NCBI GenBank assembly: GCA_026393855.1
Contig: JAPKZJ010000090.1
Location: forward strand, 1 to 64,000
Length of the DNA: 64,000 nt
Origin: Candidatus Aminicenantes bacterium
Lineage (GTDB): Bacteria; Acidobacteriota; Aminicenantia; Aminicenantales; UBA4085
Reading direction: 5' to 3'
Part shown: piece by piece, positions 43,516 to 52,603 of the stretch
Numbering within the stretch: position 1 is the first letter of the stretch
How the letters are laid out: every line of letters begins with the position of its first letter
Made by a program: the position numbers and the translations under genes
The notes under the pieces: generated by a model
Database searches by the model: none
Told to the model about the DNA's origin: nothing
Seen by the model: the letters and a program-made list of their open reading frames with translations, nothing else

Positions 43516-45960
43516 TCAATTGAGAAGCCGCATCGCCCCGCGCAGCTCGACCAGAAGTCCCGGCGAGCCGGTGATGATCCCGGAAGGGAAGCGCCGGTCG
43601 GCCATGATCTCGTCGTAGAGGCTCATGCCCTTGGCGGCGTTGAGCCCGAGCCCGGCCAAGTACTGCAGACGCAGATTGCGGTCGCGGTTGATGGCCGCCC
43701 CCTTGAGATACAAGGCCAGGTCCGGCCCATAGCCGGCGAACGTGCCCAGCAGGGCGGTGGCGGAAGGGAAACCCACTTCCTCGAGCGAGGCCAGAACCGG
43801 AGCCTGGGCCGGCGCGGCCAGCCTTCCAGCCAGGGCGTCCAGATCGATGTGCAGCTCTCCGGCCTGCCCCAACAGCACGACGTCATAGCCCAGGCCTTGT
43901 AGGTCGTTACCCCAGATCGTTCCTCTCGGAAAGACGTCGAAGAAAGTGGCCATCTCGCTCTGGACGGCCTCGCGGGTGCTCTCGTAGAGCGGAACCCATT
44001 GGGTCACCAGCCCGCCCGGATTGAGCCTTTGGCGGACAAGCTCGAAATACTCCTTGGAGTAGAGCGAAGCCGAGCCCTTGACCCAGGGGTGGATGGGGTC
44101 CGAGGTGATGATGTCGAACTTTTCGCGCGTGGTCAGGATGTAGTGGCGGGCGTCGTCGATGACGACCTCGACCCGCGGGTCGTCCAGGACGCCGTGGTTC
44201 TGGGCGGCGAAGAATCGGGCCACGACCTTTGGGATGAGCGGCTCGATCTCGCAGATGACGATCCGTTTGACGCTCGGGTAGGGGACGAACGATCCGGCGG
44301 TCACCCCGGCTCCGCAGCCCACGATCAGCACCGATTCGGGCTTGGGATGGAGCAGGGCCGGGATGTGGCCGAGCATGCGTTGCAGGCGCATGTCCTGCGG
44401 GTCGCTCGAGGCTTCGACCTTGCCCGAGACGTGGAAGTTGGTGATCTGTTCGTCCAGCTTGACGACCGCCACGGATGAGCTCATGCCTTCGCCGACGTAG
44501 AGCGGCGTCCCCTTGATGGTTCGGCTGGCCACGGTCCGGCCCCAGGCGATGATCACCCAAGGCACGCCGGGCACGCTCCAGAGAAGGAGCGCGGTTGCGA
44601 GGAGCGCAGCCGTCCATGCCGGGATCGAGATGCCGAGGCCTCGTTTCGTTGCGGCGGCCGCGAGGGGCTTGCGGCGGTAAACCCCGGCGACAAGGGCGGC
44701 GGCGAAGGCCAGGCCGATCATCAGACGCTGGGACTGCTGGGTGCCGATGGTCGGGATGAAGATCAGGCTGAAGCCGACGGCGCCCAGGATCGCGCCGGCC
44801 GTGTTGGCGGCATAGACCTTGGCGACCGAGCGACCGGGATCACGGCCCGGTCCGGCCACGGAGGCCAAGGTTAGGGGGAAGCTCGCGCCCCAGAGCAGGG
44901 CGGCCGGGAAGACCGCCCAGAGGCATCGGATGAGATCGATCTGGAAGACCGGTCCCGGACTCGCGGCCATGGTCGCGTTGATCGGCCAAAGCGGCAGAGC
45001 TTTTGAAACGGAGAAAGCGGCCCAGGCGATTCCTGCCGTTAACAGGAGCTGGCAGGCTGCGAGCAGAGATCGGGCGGGGATTTTCCCCCTGGCCAGGAGC
45101 GAGCCGGCGCCGCCGCCCAGGCCGATCCCGGCCAGAAAAACGGCCAGGATAATGGAGAACGTGTAGACGGTGCCGCCGAGAAGGAGGGAGAGAAGGCGCG
45201 TCCAGACCACTTCCGCGCCGAGGGCACAGAAGCCGGACAGGCCGATGGCGACGAGAACGGCGGCGGTCCCCCGATCTTCCGATGCGGCCGCCGCGGGAAG
45301 GACGGAGGACTCGGCCTCGCCGGACTCCTTCTTCTGCCGGCGGGCGACGAGGGAAAGCACGAGCGCCGCCGAAGCAACGACCGCGTTGACGGCGACGGCA
45401 ACGTAGGTGGCGACGCCCATGTCGTAGAGGCGCAGAAGATAGAACCCGGCCAGCAGGCAACCGATCACCGCGCCCAGGGTGTTGACGCCGTAGAGCAAGC
45501 CCAGCCAGGAAACGCCTCGCGGCGTCGCCTCGATCCAGCGCGAGATCGCGGGCAGGGTGGCGCCCATGAGGAGGGTGGGAACGAGGAGGCAGGCGGCCCC
45601 GACGACGCCGCGGCCGAGCAGTCCGGCGAAGCCGTGCCCTGCCAACGACGAATAGACCCGGACGACGGCCGGCATGCCGAAAAGGATGGCCAGCCCGCAC
45701 AAGCCGATGCCCGCTTCGAGCGCGGCGTAAACACGGAGCGGGTTACGGCGGGGAGAAACGAGGCGGGGCAGAAGAAGGCTGCCGGCGCCCATGCCACCCA
45801 TGTAAGTCCCCAGAAGAACCGCCAGCGATACCGCAGACGAACCGACCACCATCTCCAATAACTGGAACCAGACGATCTCATAGATCAGGGCGGCGCAGCC
45901 GCTGCCGAGGAAGAGGACGAGAAGCGCGGGAAGATATCGTGAGGCCGGGCGGTCGTTCAT
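43516..45960 (-). CDS. Membrane-fused spermidine synthase-like protein
   Basis: 814 residues. The N-terminal half (about 1-480) has many hydrophobic segments, starting LPALLVLFLGSGCAALIYEIVWFQLLE, a signature of fused MFS-type/spermidine synthase proteins. The C-terminal soluble half carries the class I methyltransferase-like fold of SpeE: VLIVGCGAGVTAGSFVPYPSVKRIVICEIEPLIP (about 605-640) and DDARHYILTTREKFDIITSDPIHPW. Such proteins are widespread but largely uncharacterised; aminopropyl transfer is not demonstrated. ATG 45960 has CGGAGGA upstream. It is divergent from the giant adenylating enzyme with a 57-base shared promoter region (TATACT in between). Confidence 0.85.
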   Translation of the reverse strand: MNDRPASRYLPALLVLFLGSGCAALIYEIVWFQLLEMVVGSSAVSLAVLLGTYMGGMGAGSLLLPRLVSPRRNPLRVYAALEAGIGLCGLAILFGMPAVVRVYSSLAGHGFAGLLGRGVVGAACLLVPTLLMGATLPAISRWIEATPRGVSWLGLLYGVNTLGAVIGCLLAGFYLLRLYDMGVATYVAVAVNAVVASAALVLSLVARRQKKESGEAESSVLPAAAASEDRGTAAVLVAIGLSGFCALGAEVVWTRLLSLLLGGTVYTFSIILAVFLAGIGLGGGAGSLLARGKIPARSLLAACQLLLTAGIAWAAFSVSKALPLWPINATMAASPGPVFQIDLIRCLWAVFPAALLWGASFPLTLASVAGPGRDPGRSVAKVYAANTAGAILGAVGFSLIFIPTIGTQQSQRLMIGLAFAAALVAGVYRRKPLAAAATKRGLGISIPAWTAALLATALLLWSVPGVPWVIIAWGRTVASRTIKGTPLYVGEGMSSSVAVVKLDEQITNFHVSGKVEASSDPQDMRLQRMLGHIPALLHPKPESVLIVGCGAGVTAGSFVPYPSVKRIVICEIEPLIPKVVARFFAAQNHGVLDDPRVEVVIDDARHYILTTREKFDIITSDPIHPWVKGSASLYSKEYFELVRQRLNPGGLVTQWVPLYESTREAVQSEMATFFDVFPRGTIWGNDLQGLGYDVVLLGQAGELHIDLDALAGRLAAPAQAPVLASLEEVGFPSATALLGTFAGYGPDLALYLKGAAINRDRNLRLQYLAGLGLNAAKGMSLYDEIMADRRFPSGIITGSPGLLVELRGAMRLLN

Positions 45961-46017
45961 GCTGGATCCTCCGGGCGGTATTCTATACTTTTTCCAAATC
46001 CGTTCCGATCTGCTAAG

Positions 46018-49000
46018 ATGAATTGTTCCCCAATGAACGAAGAACGCCACTCCGCCGTCTCAGCTTTGACGCCGTGCTTGACGGCATGGTTTGGCTCCCA
46101 CGCGGTGGGCGATTCCGGTCGCTTGGCCGGAGAGCTCCTCGCCGTTCTGGAGGAAGCCGTCTCGGCCGGGCCGTTCGATCCCGCCGAGGCCGCGATCGTC
46201 CGAAAGGCGCTGTTTGAAACCGGCCGGCGGCCTTTCCTGCGCGCTTTGGGCGATGACGCCGCCCGCGCCCGTTGGGCCGAGTCCGCCCTGCGGCTCATCC
46301 GCGGCGTCGATTACTCCCTTCTCGAGATGTTCCAGGCCCGGGTCGAAGCCCATCCGGAGAAGGCGCTCTTCCGGGACGCCTCCGGGCCGGCGCCCGCCGA
46401 ATGGAGCTATCGTCAGGTGGAGCGCAAGACGCGGGAGATCGCGGCCGCTTTCTTCCATTTGGCCGCGGCGGACGAGCCGGCCGGGCCGCCGCGCGTGGCG
46501 CTGTTCGCCGACAACGGTGTGGAAAACGCCTGCGCCGACCTGGCCTGTCTTTTCTACGACATCCTGGACACGCCGATCAACACCCATTTCAGCCAAGACA
46601 ATCTGATCGACATCTTCGACCGCCTGGGCATCACCCTGGCCGTGACGGACTCCCCGGCCCGGCGGCTCCTGCTCGAACAAGTCCGGGAAAAGACGGCCGT
46701 CCCGTTCCGGATCGTCGCTCTCGACGCGGGGACGGCCGACGAAAGCCGGGGCGTTCCGTTCTTGGGCGAGGTCTGCAAACGGCTCGGTGCGGCCGAAATC
46801 GACGCTCGGCTCGCCGGCCGCCGGCGGTTCGCCCTCGACGAAGTCGCGACCGTCCTTTTCACTTCGGGCAGCACGGGCCGCCCCAAAGGCGTCTCTTTTT
46901 CGATCTACAACCTCACCGCCAAGCGGTTCGCCCGGGCGGCGGCTTTGCCGGACGTCGGCGAGGATGAAGTCTTTCTCTGCTTCCTGCCGCTCTATCACAC
47001 CTTCGGCCGCTACCTGGAGCTCCTGGGGTCGATTTATTGGGGCGGGACCTACGTCGCCTCGGGTAATCCCTCGCCCGAGCGCCTGTTCTCCCTGTTCCCG
47101 CAGATCCGGCCGACCGGATTCATCAGCGTGCCCATCCGCTGGGCCCAGCTCTACGAGGTTTGCCTGGAGGCGATGGAAGCGGCCGGACCCGGGGCGGACC
47201 CGGCGGTCGTCCTGCGACGGATCGTCGGCCCGGATCTGCGCTGGGGGCTTTCCGCGGCCGGGTTTCTGGACCCCAAGGTTTTCCGGTTCTTCGAGAAAAG
47301 CGGCATCGCCCTCTGCAGCGGCTTCGGGATGACCGAGGCCACGGGCGGCATCACCATGACCCCGCCCGGCCGCTATGTCGACAATGCCCACGGCCTCCCT
47401 CTGCCCGGGATCGAGGCCCGGCTGACCGGAGAAGGGGAGCTCGAAATCCGGGGGGCCTATGTCGCCCGGTATCTCGACGCGGCTCCGCCCGGCGGCGTCG
47501 TGCCCGTCCCCGGCGAGCCTGGCGGGGACGAGTGGCTGGCCACCGGGGATGTCTTCGAAATTTTGCCCAATGGGTATTATCGGATCGTCGACCGGATCAA
47601 GGATATCTACAAGAACACCCGAGGTGAGACGGTCGCTCCGCTCAAGGTCGAGAGCAAGTTCGCCGGAGTGCCCGGCATCAAGCGCACCTTCCTGGTCGGC
47701 GACGGCCGTCCCCACAACGTCCTGTTCATCGTCCCCGACTACGGCGACGCCGTCTTGCGCGCGGCCCTGGACGCCGACGGCGAGCGGGCGTATTACCGCC
47801 GCATCGTCGGCGCGGCCAACCTGGACCTGGCCCCCTACGAACGGGTCGTCAACTTCGCCGTCCTGGATCGCGATTTCGAGGAGGCCCGCGGTGAGCTGAC
47901 GACCAAAGGGTCGTACAACCGCAAGCGGATCGAGGCCGGGTTCGCGGCCGAGATCGAGGCGCTTTACCGCAAGAGCTTCGTCGAGCTGGAGTACCACGGC
48001 TGGCGGGTTCGCATTCCGCACTGGTTCTACCGCGACCTGGGCGTGCTTGAGGACGAGATCTTCTTCGTCGGCGATTTCCTGTTTGATTCGTTCCGCAAGA
48101 CCATGCTGCCGCTGGCGGTCGAGGCCGGCTCGGGCCGACGGCTGATCGGGGACCTGGAGTACCGGATCGAAGGCGCAGTCATCGACTTGGGCGTGTTCGC
48201 CCGCCAGCCGCGTCTCTGGTTCGGCAACCCCGCCCTGGCCCGCTTCTGCCCTTGCCGGGCCGGCTGGGACGTGCCGGCCGAAAGCGTCGCCGAACAGGTC
48301 TTTCTGCCGGCGTCCCGCGACCGGATCTACGGAACTGACGACGTCACAGCCCCGCTTCGAGTCCGGGAGGAGAGCCTCCTCGCGGCCCACAAGCTGGCGT
48401 CCATGGCCCTCTTCGGCGAAACGCCCGAAGCCCGGGCCGCCCTGATCAGGATCGAGGGTCTGCTGGCCGCGCCCGACCTGCGGATCGCGCCGCTGCTTCG
48501 CGCCCGGCTCGAGGCCTCGGCCGGGCATCCGGAGGAGTCGATTCGTTGCGACGCTTACCGCATCCTGCTCCTCGACGAGCCGAACCCCGAGTACGACCGG
48601 GCCCTGACCTCTTTCGTCCATTCGGGGCTGAGCTTTCTCAACGAAGCCTCGATCGAGGCCATCTCTTCTTCGCCGCTCGGGCCGGAGCGCTTCGACGCCC
48701 TCCGTCGTCGCATGGCGGCCTACCGGGAAAGCCTGGCCGGAGGCGGAGAGGAGGCCGAGCCGGCCCGAGCCCAGTTCCTCCGGATCCTTCGGCTGTTCGT
48801 CGACTTCGCCCGCTATCACCCGGACTACTACCGCCATGTCCGGGCCGAGCTGGCCAGCTGGGCTCTGCATAGGGTCGATCCCGAGCTCTCGCGCTCGGCG
48901 GTCTCCCGGCTGAGCGAGCTCGATTCGGACCACGAGGGTTGGCTCGGCCGGCGGCTGCGGCCGCTGTCCCCGCAGGAGTGGGAGGCCCGCCTGGCCTTTG

Positions 49001-50682
49001 ACGAAGGACTGCCGGCGGCCGAAGTCGGCCGCATCCGGCGCATTCTGACGGACCCGACATTCCTGCCGCAGTCGATCGGGCTCGTCTTCGGCCGCGAGGG
49101 CTTCGATCCGAGGGAGATCCCCGCCGACGGCATCTGGGTCTCCCGCCTGCCGGAGTATGACGGCCGGCCCAGCGTCCGCGTCCATGTCCGGAGCGCGTCC
49201 GGCGAGGCCTTCGATCTGCGGCTCATTACGGCGGACGATCTGGGGGTCCAACCGGAGGCCGAGACGCTGTTCTGGCACCTGGCTATCGCCAACTACCCGT
49301 TAGGCGAGCCCATCCTGCCGCGGATCGGGAGCCTCCGGCCGGGCCTCGGCGCTGTGGCCATTCTCTACTCGGGACGGCTCAACGTCTGGGAGAGGCTCCG
49401 GCTCCGTGACGGAGACGAGGAGCCGGAGCGCTCCGTGCTGGGGCCGGGCCGTTGGCGGACGCTGGCCATCGAGGGTATGGCCGCGTTCTTCAAGGCCTGG
49501 CGGTTTTCCGGCGGGCGGATCGTGCCGGGACTCCCGTCCCCGACCAACGTCATGGTCGCCGAAGCAAGCTCGCCGAGGCCCGCGATGATCCACTCGCTGG
49601 CGGGCTGGCGAGCCTACGAGGGGCCGCTGTCTCTCGTCCGGCCGCTTATCCGCAATTTTTTCCTCAAGACCGCGGCCCATTATCCGTGGCTGGCTGGGCG
49701 TCAGGATGTCCGGTGGCTCTTCGACGCCTGCTACGAGGCGCTGGGCTACGCCGAGGCCTCGGCCTTTTTCCAAGCCCTTGCGGCGGCCCTGGAGAAAGAA
49801 CCCGTCGCGGGCCTCGAGGGCGTCGCCTTGGCCGAGTCTTTGAGCGCTTATCTGTCCGAGTTCCGATCCCATTACATGATCCCTCTGCCGGCGGTCAACG
49901 CCGTCCGCCGGTACAAGGAATGGGAGCTGCAAAACGCCCCGTCCGGGGCGGCCGATCGGGAGGGCAAGGTGTTGGAGGTCCTCGGCGTCTTCGGCCTGGA
50001 CCGGTACCCCGAAGCGGCGCGCTACTATCTCTACCGGCAGACTTATTTCGCGGGCGCCTCCGAGGCCGTCCTGGCGGCTTTCGACAAGTTGCTCGGGCGG
50101 ATGACGGAGGAGGTCAAGACGCCGGCCGTGCATTTCGCGGAGCTCTCCGATCTCCAGGCGGCTCTGGCCGACGAAGCCGATAGGGCGGTCTTCGCCAAGA
50201 TGGTCTTTCCCCGGGCCGCGGCCGGCCGAAGCTTCGATATCCGGCCGTTCGGGGAGGACCGCGTCAAGCAGGTTATCGTCCGGTCCGCCGTTTCCGACCG
50301 GAAGGGCGAATCTTATGAATTCGCCGAAACGTTCGACCCGGCGGAGATCGGGCAGCTCTACCGGCTTTTCTATCTCGAGAACTATCCCAAAACGATCTCT
50401 CAGCAGGATCGTCATTATATCCTGCGCGACTCCCGGGAGCGCGTGATGGGCGGGCTGTGTTACCGGCTGATGTCGGCCAATGCCGCGTTCATCGACGGCA
50501 TCGTGATCGCCTCGGCCTTGAAGGGCAGGGGCTTGGGCGGGGCGATGATCGAAGAGTTCTGCCAGCGGATGAGCGCGGCCGGAATCCATGTCATCCTGAC
50601 CCACTTCTATCTGCCCGGATTCTTCCTCCATCAGGGATTTCGGGAGGACAAGCGCTGGGGATCGCTCGTCCGAGAATTGTGA
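46018..50682 (+). CDS. Giant AMP-binding ligase / GNAT acyltransferase fusion (1554 aa)
   Basis: A single uninterrupted frame. Residues about 100-640 form an adenylate-forming (ANL) domain: A3 loop LFTSGSTGRPKGVSF (about 279-293), A5 GFGMTEATGG (about 435), A7 ATGDVFEILPNGYYRIVDRIKDIYKN (about 507-532), and a conserved lysine in LTTKGSYNRKRI. Residues about 660-1430 are not recognisable, but contain WVSRLPEYDGRPSVRVHVRS and a long helical part. Residues about 1440-1554 are a GNAT domain (ASALKGRGLGGAMIEEFCQRM). It likely activates a carboxylic acid and acyl-transfers it, perhaps in lipid or natural-product modification. ATG 46033 is an alternative start. Confidence 0.75.
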   Translation: MNCSPMNEERHSAVSALTPCLTAWFGSHAVGDSGRLAGELLAVLEEAVSAGPFDPAEAAIVRKALFETGRRPFLRALGDDAARARWAESALRLIRGVDYSLLEMFQARVEAHPEKALFRDASGPAPAEWSYRQVERKTREIAAAFFHLAAADEPAGPPRVALFADNGVENACADLACLFYDILDTPINTHFSQDNLIDIFDRLGITLAVTDSPARRLLLEQVREKTAVPFRIVALDAGTADESRGVPFLGEVCKRLGAAEIDARLAGRRRFALDEVATVLFTSGSTGRPKGVSFSIYNLTAKRFARAAALPDVGEDEVFLCFLPLYHTFGRYLELLGSIYWGGTYVASGNPSPERLFSLFPQIRPTGFISVPIRWAQLYEVCLEAMEAAGPGADPAVVLRRIVGPDLRWGLSAAGFLDPKVFRFFEKSGIALCSGFGMTEATGGITMTPPGRYVDNAHGLPLPGIEARLTGEGELEIRGAYVARYLDAAPPGGVVPVPGEPGGDEWLATGDVFEILPNGYYRIVDRIKDIYKNTRGETVAPLKVESKFAGVPGIKRTFLVGDGRPHNVLFIVPDYGDAVLRAALDADGERAYYRRIVGAANLDLAPYERVVNFAVLDRDFEEARGELTTKGSYNRKRIEAGFAAEIEALYRKSFVELEYHGWRVRIPHWFYRDLGVLEDEIFFVGDFLFDSFRKTMLPLAVEAGSGRRLIGDLEYRIEGAVIDLGVFARQPRLWFGNPALARFCPCRAGWDVPAESVAEQVFLPASRDRIYGTDDVTAPLRVREESLLAAHKLASMALFGETPEARAALIRIEGLLAAPDLRIAPLLRARLEASAGHPEESIRCDAYRILLLDEPNPEYDRALTSFVHSGLSFLNEASIEAISSSPLGPERFDALRRRMAAYRESLAGGGEEAEPARAQFLRILRLFVDFARYHPDYYRHVRAELASWALHRVDPELSRSAVSRLSELDSDHEGWLGRRLRPLSPQEWEARLAFDEGLPAAEVGRIRRILTDPTFLPQSIGLVFGREGFDPREIPADGIWVSRLPEYDGRPSVRVHVRSASGEAFDLRLITADDLGVQPEAETLFWHLAIANYPLGEPILPRIGSLRPGLGAVAILYSGRLNVWERLRLRDGDEEPERSVLGPGRWRTLAIEGMAAFFKAWRFSGGRIVPGLPSPTNVMVAEASSPRPAMIHSLAGWRAYEGPLSLVRPLIRNFFLKTAAHYPWLAGRQDVRWLFDACYEALGYAEASAFFQALAAALEKEPVAGLEGVALAESLSAYLSEFRSHYMIPLPAVNAVRRYKEWELQNAPSGAADREGKVLEVLGVFGLDRYPEAARYYLYRQTYFAGASEAVLAAFDKLLGRMTEEVKTPAVHFAELSDLQAALADEADRAVFAKMVFPRAAAGRSFDIRPFGEDRVKQVIVRSAVSDRKGESYEFAETFDPAEIGQLYRLFYLENYPKTISQQDRHYILRDSRERVMGGLCYRLMSANAAFIDGIVIASALKGRGLGGAMIEEFCQRMSAAGIHVILTHFYLPGFFLHQGFREDKRWGSLVREL

Positions 50683-50698
50683 AACGCGGATTTATTGA

Positions 50699-51041
50699 TC
50701 TTTGCCGAATTCCGGAAAGGCAGCTCGGAGTATCGGCCCGGCGGCTTCGGCCTCTTCTCGCCTTTTCCCACAGCTCTCTTCGGCGCCTCCAGCGCTTCGC
50801 AGTCCTCGTAGGGACGTCGCTTCGACAGTCCCCGCGAGGGCGGAACTGCGCATTCCAGATCGCCCGGTCTTCAAGGCCCCCCACTCCTCTTCGATTCCTA
50901 CAGATGGTCGCGTGCTCAAACAGCCCTTGGCGCCTGGCCAGAGCCAGGTTCCCTCAGAGAGCTATGGAAAAAGGCGCCGGCCTCGCGATTTCGCCGTTGG
51001 CCGATACCCCGAACCGCCTGATTTCACGGAATTCGGCGAAG
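50699..51041 (-). repeat. Dispersed MITE-like element, copy D (best terminal inverted repeats)
   Basis: About 343 bp filling most of the 489-base gap before the regulator gene. The ends 50699-50738 and 50999-51041 are imperfect inverted repeats: CTTTGCCGAATTCCG…GTATCGGCC on the left matches the complement of GGCCGATACC…CGGAATTCGGCGAAG on the right. The interior contains the shared core (complement at 50911-50926) and one hairpin module (50792-50844). No transposase is encoded. Bases 51042-51099 show nothing else. Confidence 0.75.
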
Positions 51042-51099
51042 TCCATTTTGTTTCTTACCGCTAGGCAAATCGTCGGGAATGGAATGGCAAAAATAGTAC

Positions 51100-51138
51100 T
51101 TGACATGAGCCTGATTGGAGGTTATATAGGACTAGTCC
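51100..51138 (+). promoter_or_regulatory. Promoter and candidate operator of the methylaspartate operon
   Basis: Perfect TTGACA (51100-51105), 17 bases, TATATA (51123-51128). The perfect palindrome GGACTAGTCC (51129-51138) abuts the -10 and covers the predicted start of transcription. A GntR dimer bound there would block initiation, so autoregulation is likely. An AGGAGG (51162-51167) sets the regulator start. Confidence 0.75.
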
Positions 51139-51171
51139 ATTATGTATGGTATGGTCCACACAGGAGGATTC

Positions 51172-52176
51172 ATGTTTAACATAAAGCTCGATAAGTCCGA
51201 CGGCTCCAGACCGGCCTATCAGCAAATCATTGATCACATCGAACACCTCATCAGGACTTCCAGGCTCAAAGTGGGAGACAAGATTCCGCCCGAGCGCGAG
51301 CTGGCCGAGATGCTCGGCGCCGCCCGCGGGACGGTCAAAAAGGCCTACGAGGAGCTGTCGCGCAAAGGGTTGATCGAAGTGACCCAAGGCCGAGGGAGCT
51401 TCGTCTCGGCCCCCTACACTCCGTCGATGGCCGACCGCAAAGAGAGGGCCGGGGTTCTCATCGCCGGAGTCATCGACGAGCTCGTCCGCTTTAAGTTCTC
51501 GTACCAGGAGATCAAAGCCTTCTTCGACCTCCGCCTGTTAGAGCGCGAAGAAGCCTTGCGCGATCTGGCGGTGGCGGCGGTCGACTGCAACCCGGAGGCC
51601 CTGGAGATTTACGAGAAGCAGATCTTCCTCCTGCCCTTCGTCAACATGGCCAAGTTCCTCCTGGACGACATCCTCAAGGACCCGGCTCTGGGCCGCCGGC
51701 TGACCCAGTTCGACCTCATCCTGACCACTCCCACCCACATCGAGGACCTCAAGTCCCGCTACCCCGAGCTGGCCGACAAGATCCTGCCGGTGGCCGTGGC
51801 CCCGGCCCGCGACTCGATCATCCGGCTGGCCCGGCTGACGCCCTCACAGCGAATCGGCGTCGTCTGCCGCTCGCCCCGCTTCTTCGCCATCATCACCCGC
51901 CACCTCAAGGAGTTCGGCATCCCGGCCGACAGCATGGCCGTTCTCTACGACCAGGATCTGGAAGGATTGGGCGACTTCATCTGCGGGTTGGATGCCGTCA
52001 TCATCCCGCCCGGACTGTCGCTCATCAGCCGCAAGGAGAACCTGGCCCAAGTCCAGGCCTTCACCGAGCGCGGCGGAATCGTCATCCCCTTCGATTACAA
52101 GATCGAGCAGGGTTCGCTCCTCCACGTCGAGGAGCGCCTGCGCGGAATCCTGGCCGATGCCGCCGGGCGGGCGTGA
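51172..52176 (+). CDS. GntR-family transcriptional regulator of the methylaspartate pathway
   Basis: 334 residues. The N-terminal winged helix is canonical ([61 protein letters not shown], about 14-80). The C-terminal about 240 residues form an effector-binding domain with a helical part and an alpha/beta part ([33 protein letters not shown]) unlike FadR or HutC types. ATG 51172 is chosen for the AGGAGG 4 bases upstream; an in-frame ATG at 51142 lies within the operator region. It is the first gene of the operon, ending 10 bases before GlmS. It presumably senses glutamate or a pathway intermediate (inference). Confidence 0.87.
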   Translation: MFNIKLDKSDGSRPAYQQIIDHIEHLIRTSRLKVGDKIPPERELAEMLGAARGTVKKAYEELSRKGLIEVTQGRGSFVSAPYTPSMADRKERAGVLIAGVIDELVRFKFSYQEIKAFFDLRLLEREEALRDLAVAAVDCNPEALEIYEKQIFLLPFVNMAKFLLDDILKDPALGRRLTQFDLILTTPTHIEDLKSRYPELADKILPVAVAPARDSIIRLARLTPSQRIGVVCRSPRFFAIITRHLKEFGIPADSMAVLYDQDLEGLGDFICGLDAVIIPPGLSLISRKENLAQVQAFTERGGIVIPFDYKIEQGSLLHVEERLRGILADAAGRA

Positions 52177-52186
52177 GGGGCCGGCC

Positions 52187-52603
52187 ATGAACATCGTCCT
52201 CGGAGTCATCGGATCGGACTGCCACTCCGTCGGCAACAAGATCCTGGAGGCCTTCTTCGGCGAAGCCGGCTTCCATGTCGTCAACCTCGGCGTCATGGTC
52301 ACTCAAGAGGAGTTCATCGACGCCGCCGTCGAGTCGGACGCCAAGGCCATCCTGGTTTCGTCGCTCTACGGCCACGGCGAGATCGACTGCGAAGGTCTGC
52401 GCCAGAAATGCATCGAGCGCGGGCTGGAGGACGTCGTTCTCTATGTCGGCGGGAATCTGGTCGTGGGCAAGACGCCCTTCGACGAGATCGAGCGCAAGTT
52501 CAAGGCCATGGGTTTCGATCGGATCTTCCCCCCGAACGCCGATCTGAATCAAGCGGCCGAGGATCTCCGGACCGACATCGCGGCGAGAGGAGCCCATGCC
52601 TGA
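52187..52603 (+). CDS. glmS: Methylaspartate (glutamate) mutase, cobalamin-binding S subunit
   Basis: 138 residues. The B12 motif is [15 protein letters not shown] (DxHxxG; the His ligates cobalt from below), with [18 protein letters not shown] and [10 protein letters not shown] downstream, matching clostridial GlmS along its length. Together with GlmE it binds adenosylcobalamin and converts L-glutamate to (2S,3S)-3-methylaspartate by a radical carbon shift. It sits 10 bases after the regulator and overlaps the MutL start by 8 bases, so translation is coupled. Confidence 0.96.
   Translation: MNIVLGVIGSDCHSVGNKILEAFFGEAGFHVVNLGVMVTQEEFIDAAVESDAKAILVSSLYGHGEIDCEGLRQKCIERGLEDVVLYVGGNLVVGKTPFDEIERKFKAMGFDRIFPPNADLNQAAEDLRTDIAARGAHA

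Noticed and set aside
46060-49278. A 1072-codon open frame on the minus strand
   Set aside because: It is antisense to the ANL-GNAT fusion. Long antisense frames are expected at this GC content, and the peptide has no domain.
50683-51171. Cobalamin riboswitch before the B12-dependent mutase operon
   Set aside because: No B12-box-like sequence was recognised; the promoter lies only about 70 bases before the first start codon, and the gap is filled by the repeat element.
51142-51171. Earlier ATG for the GntR regulator
   Set aside because: It lies close to the predicted transcription start and has no ribosome site, whereas AGGAGG sits just before 51172.
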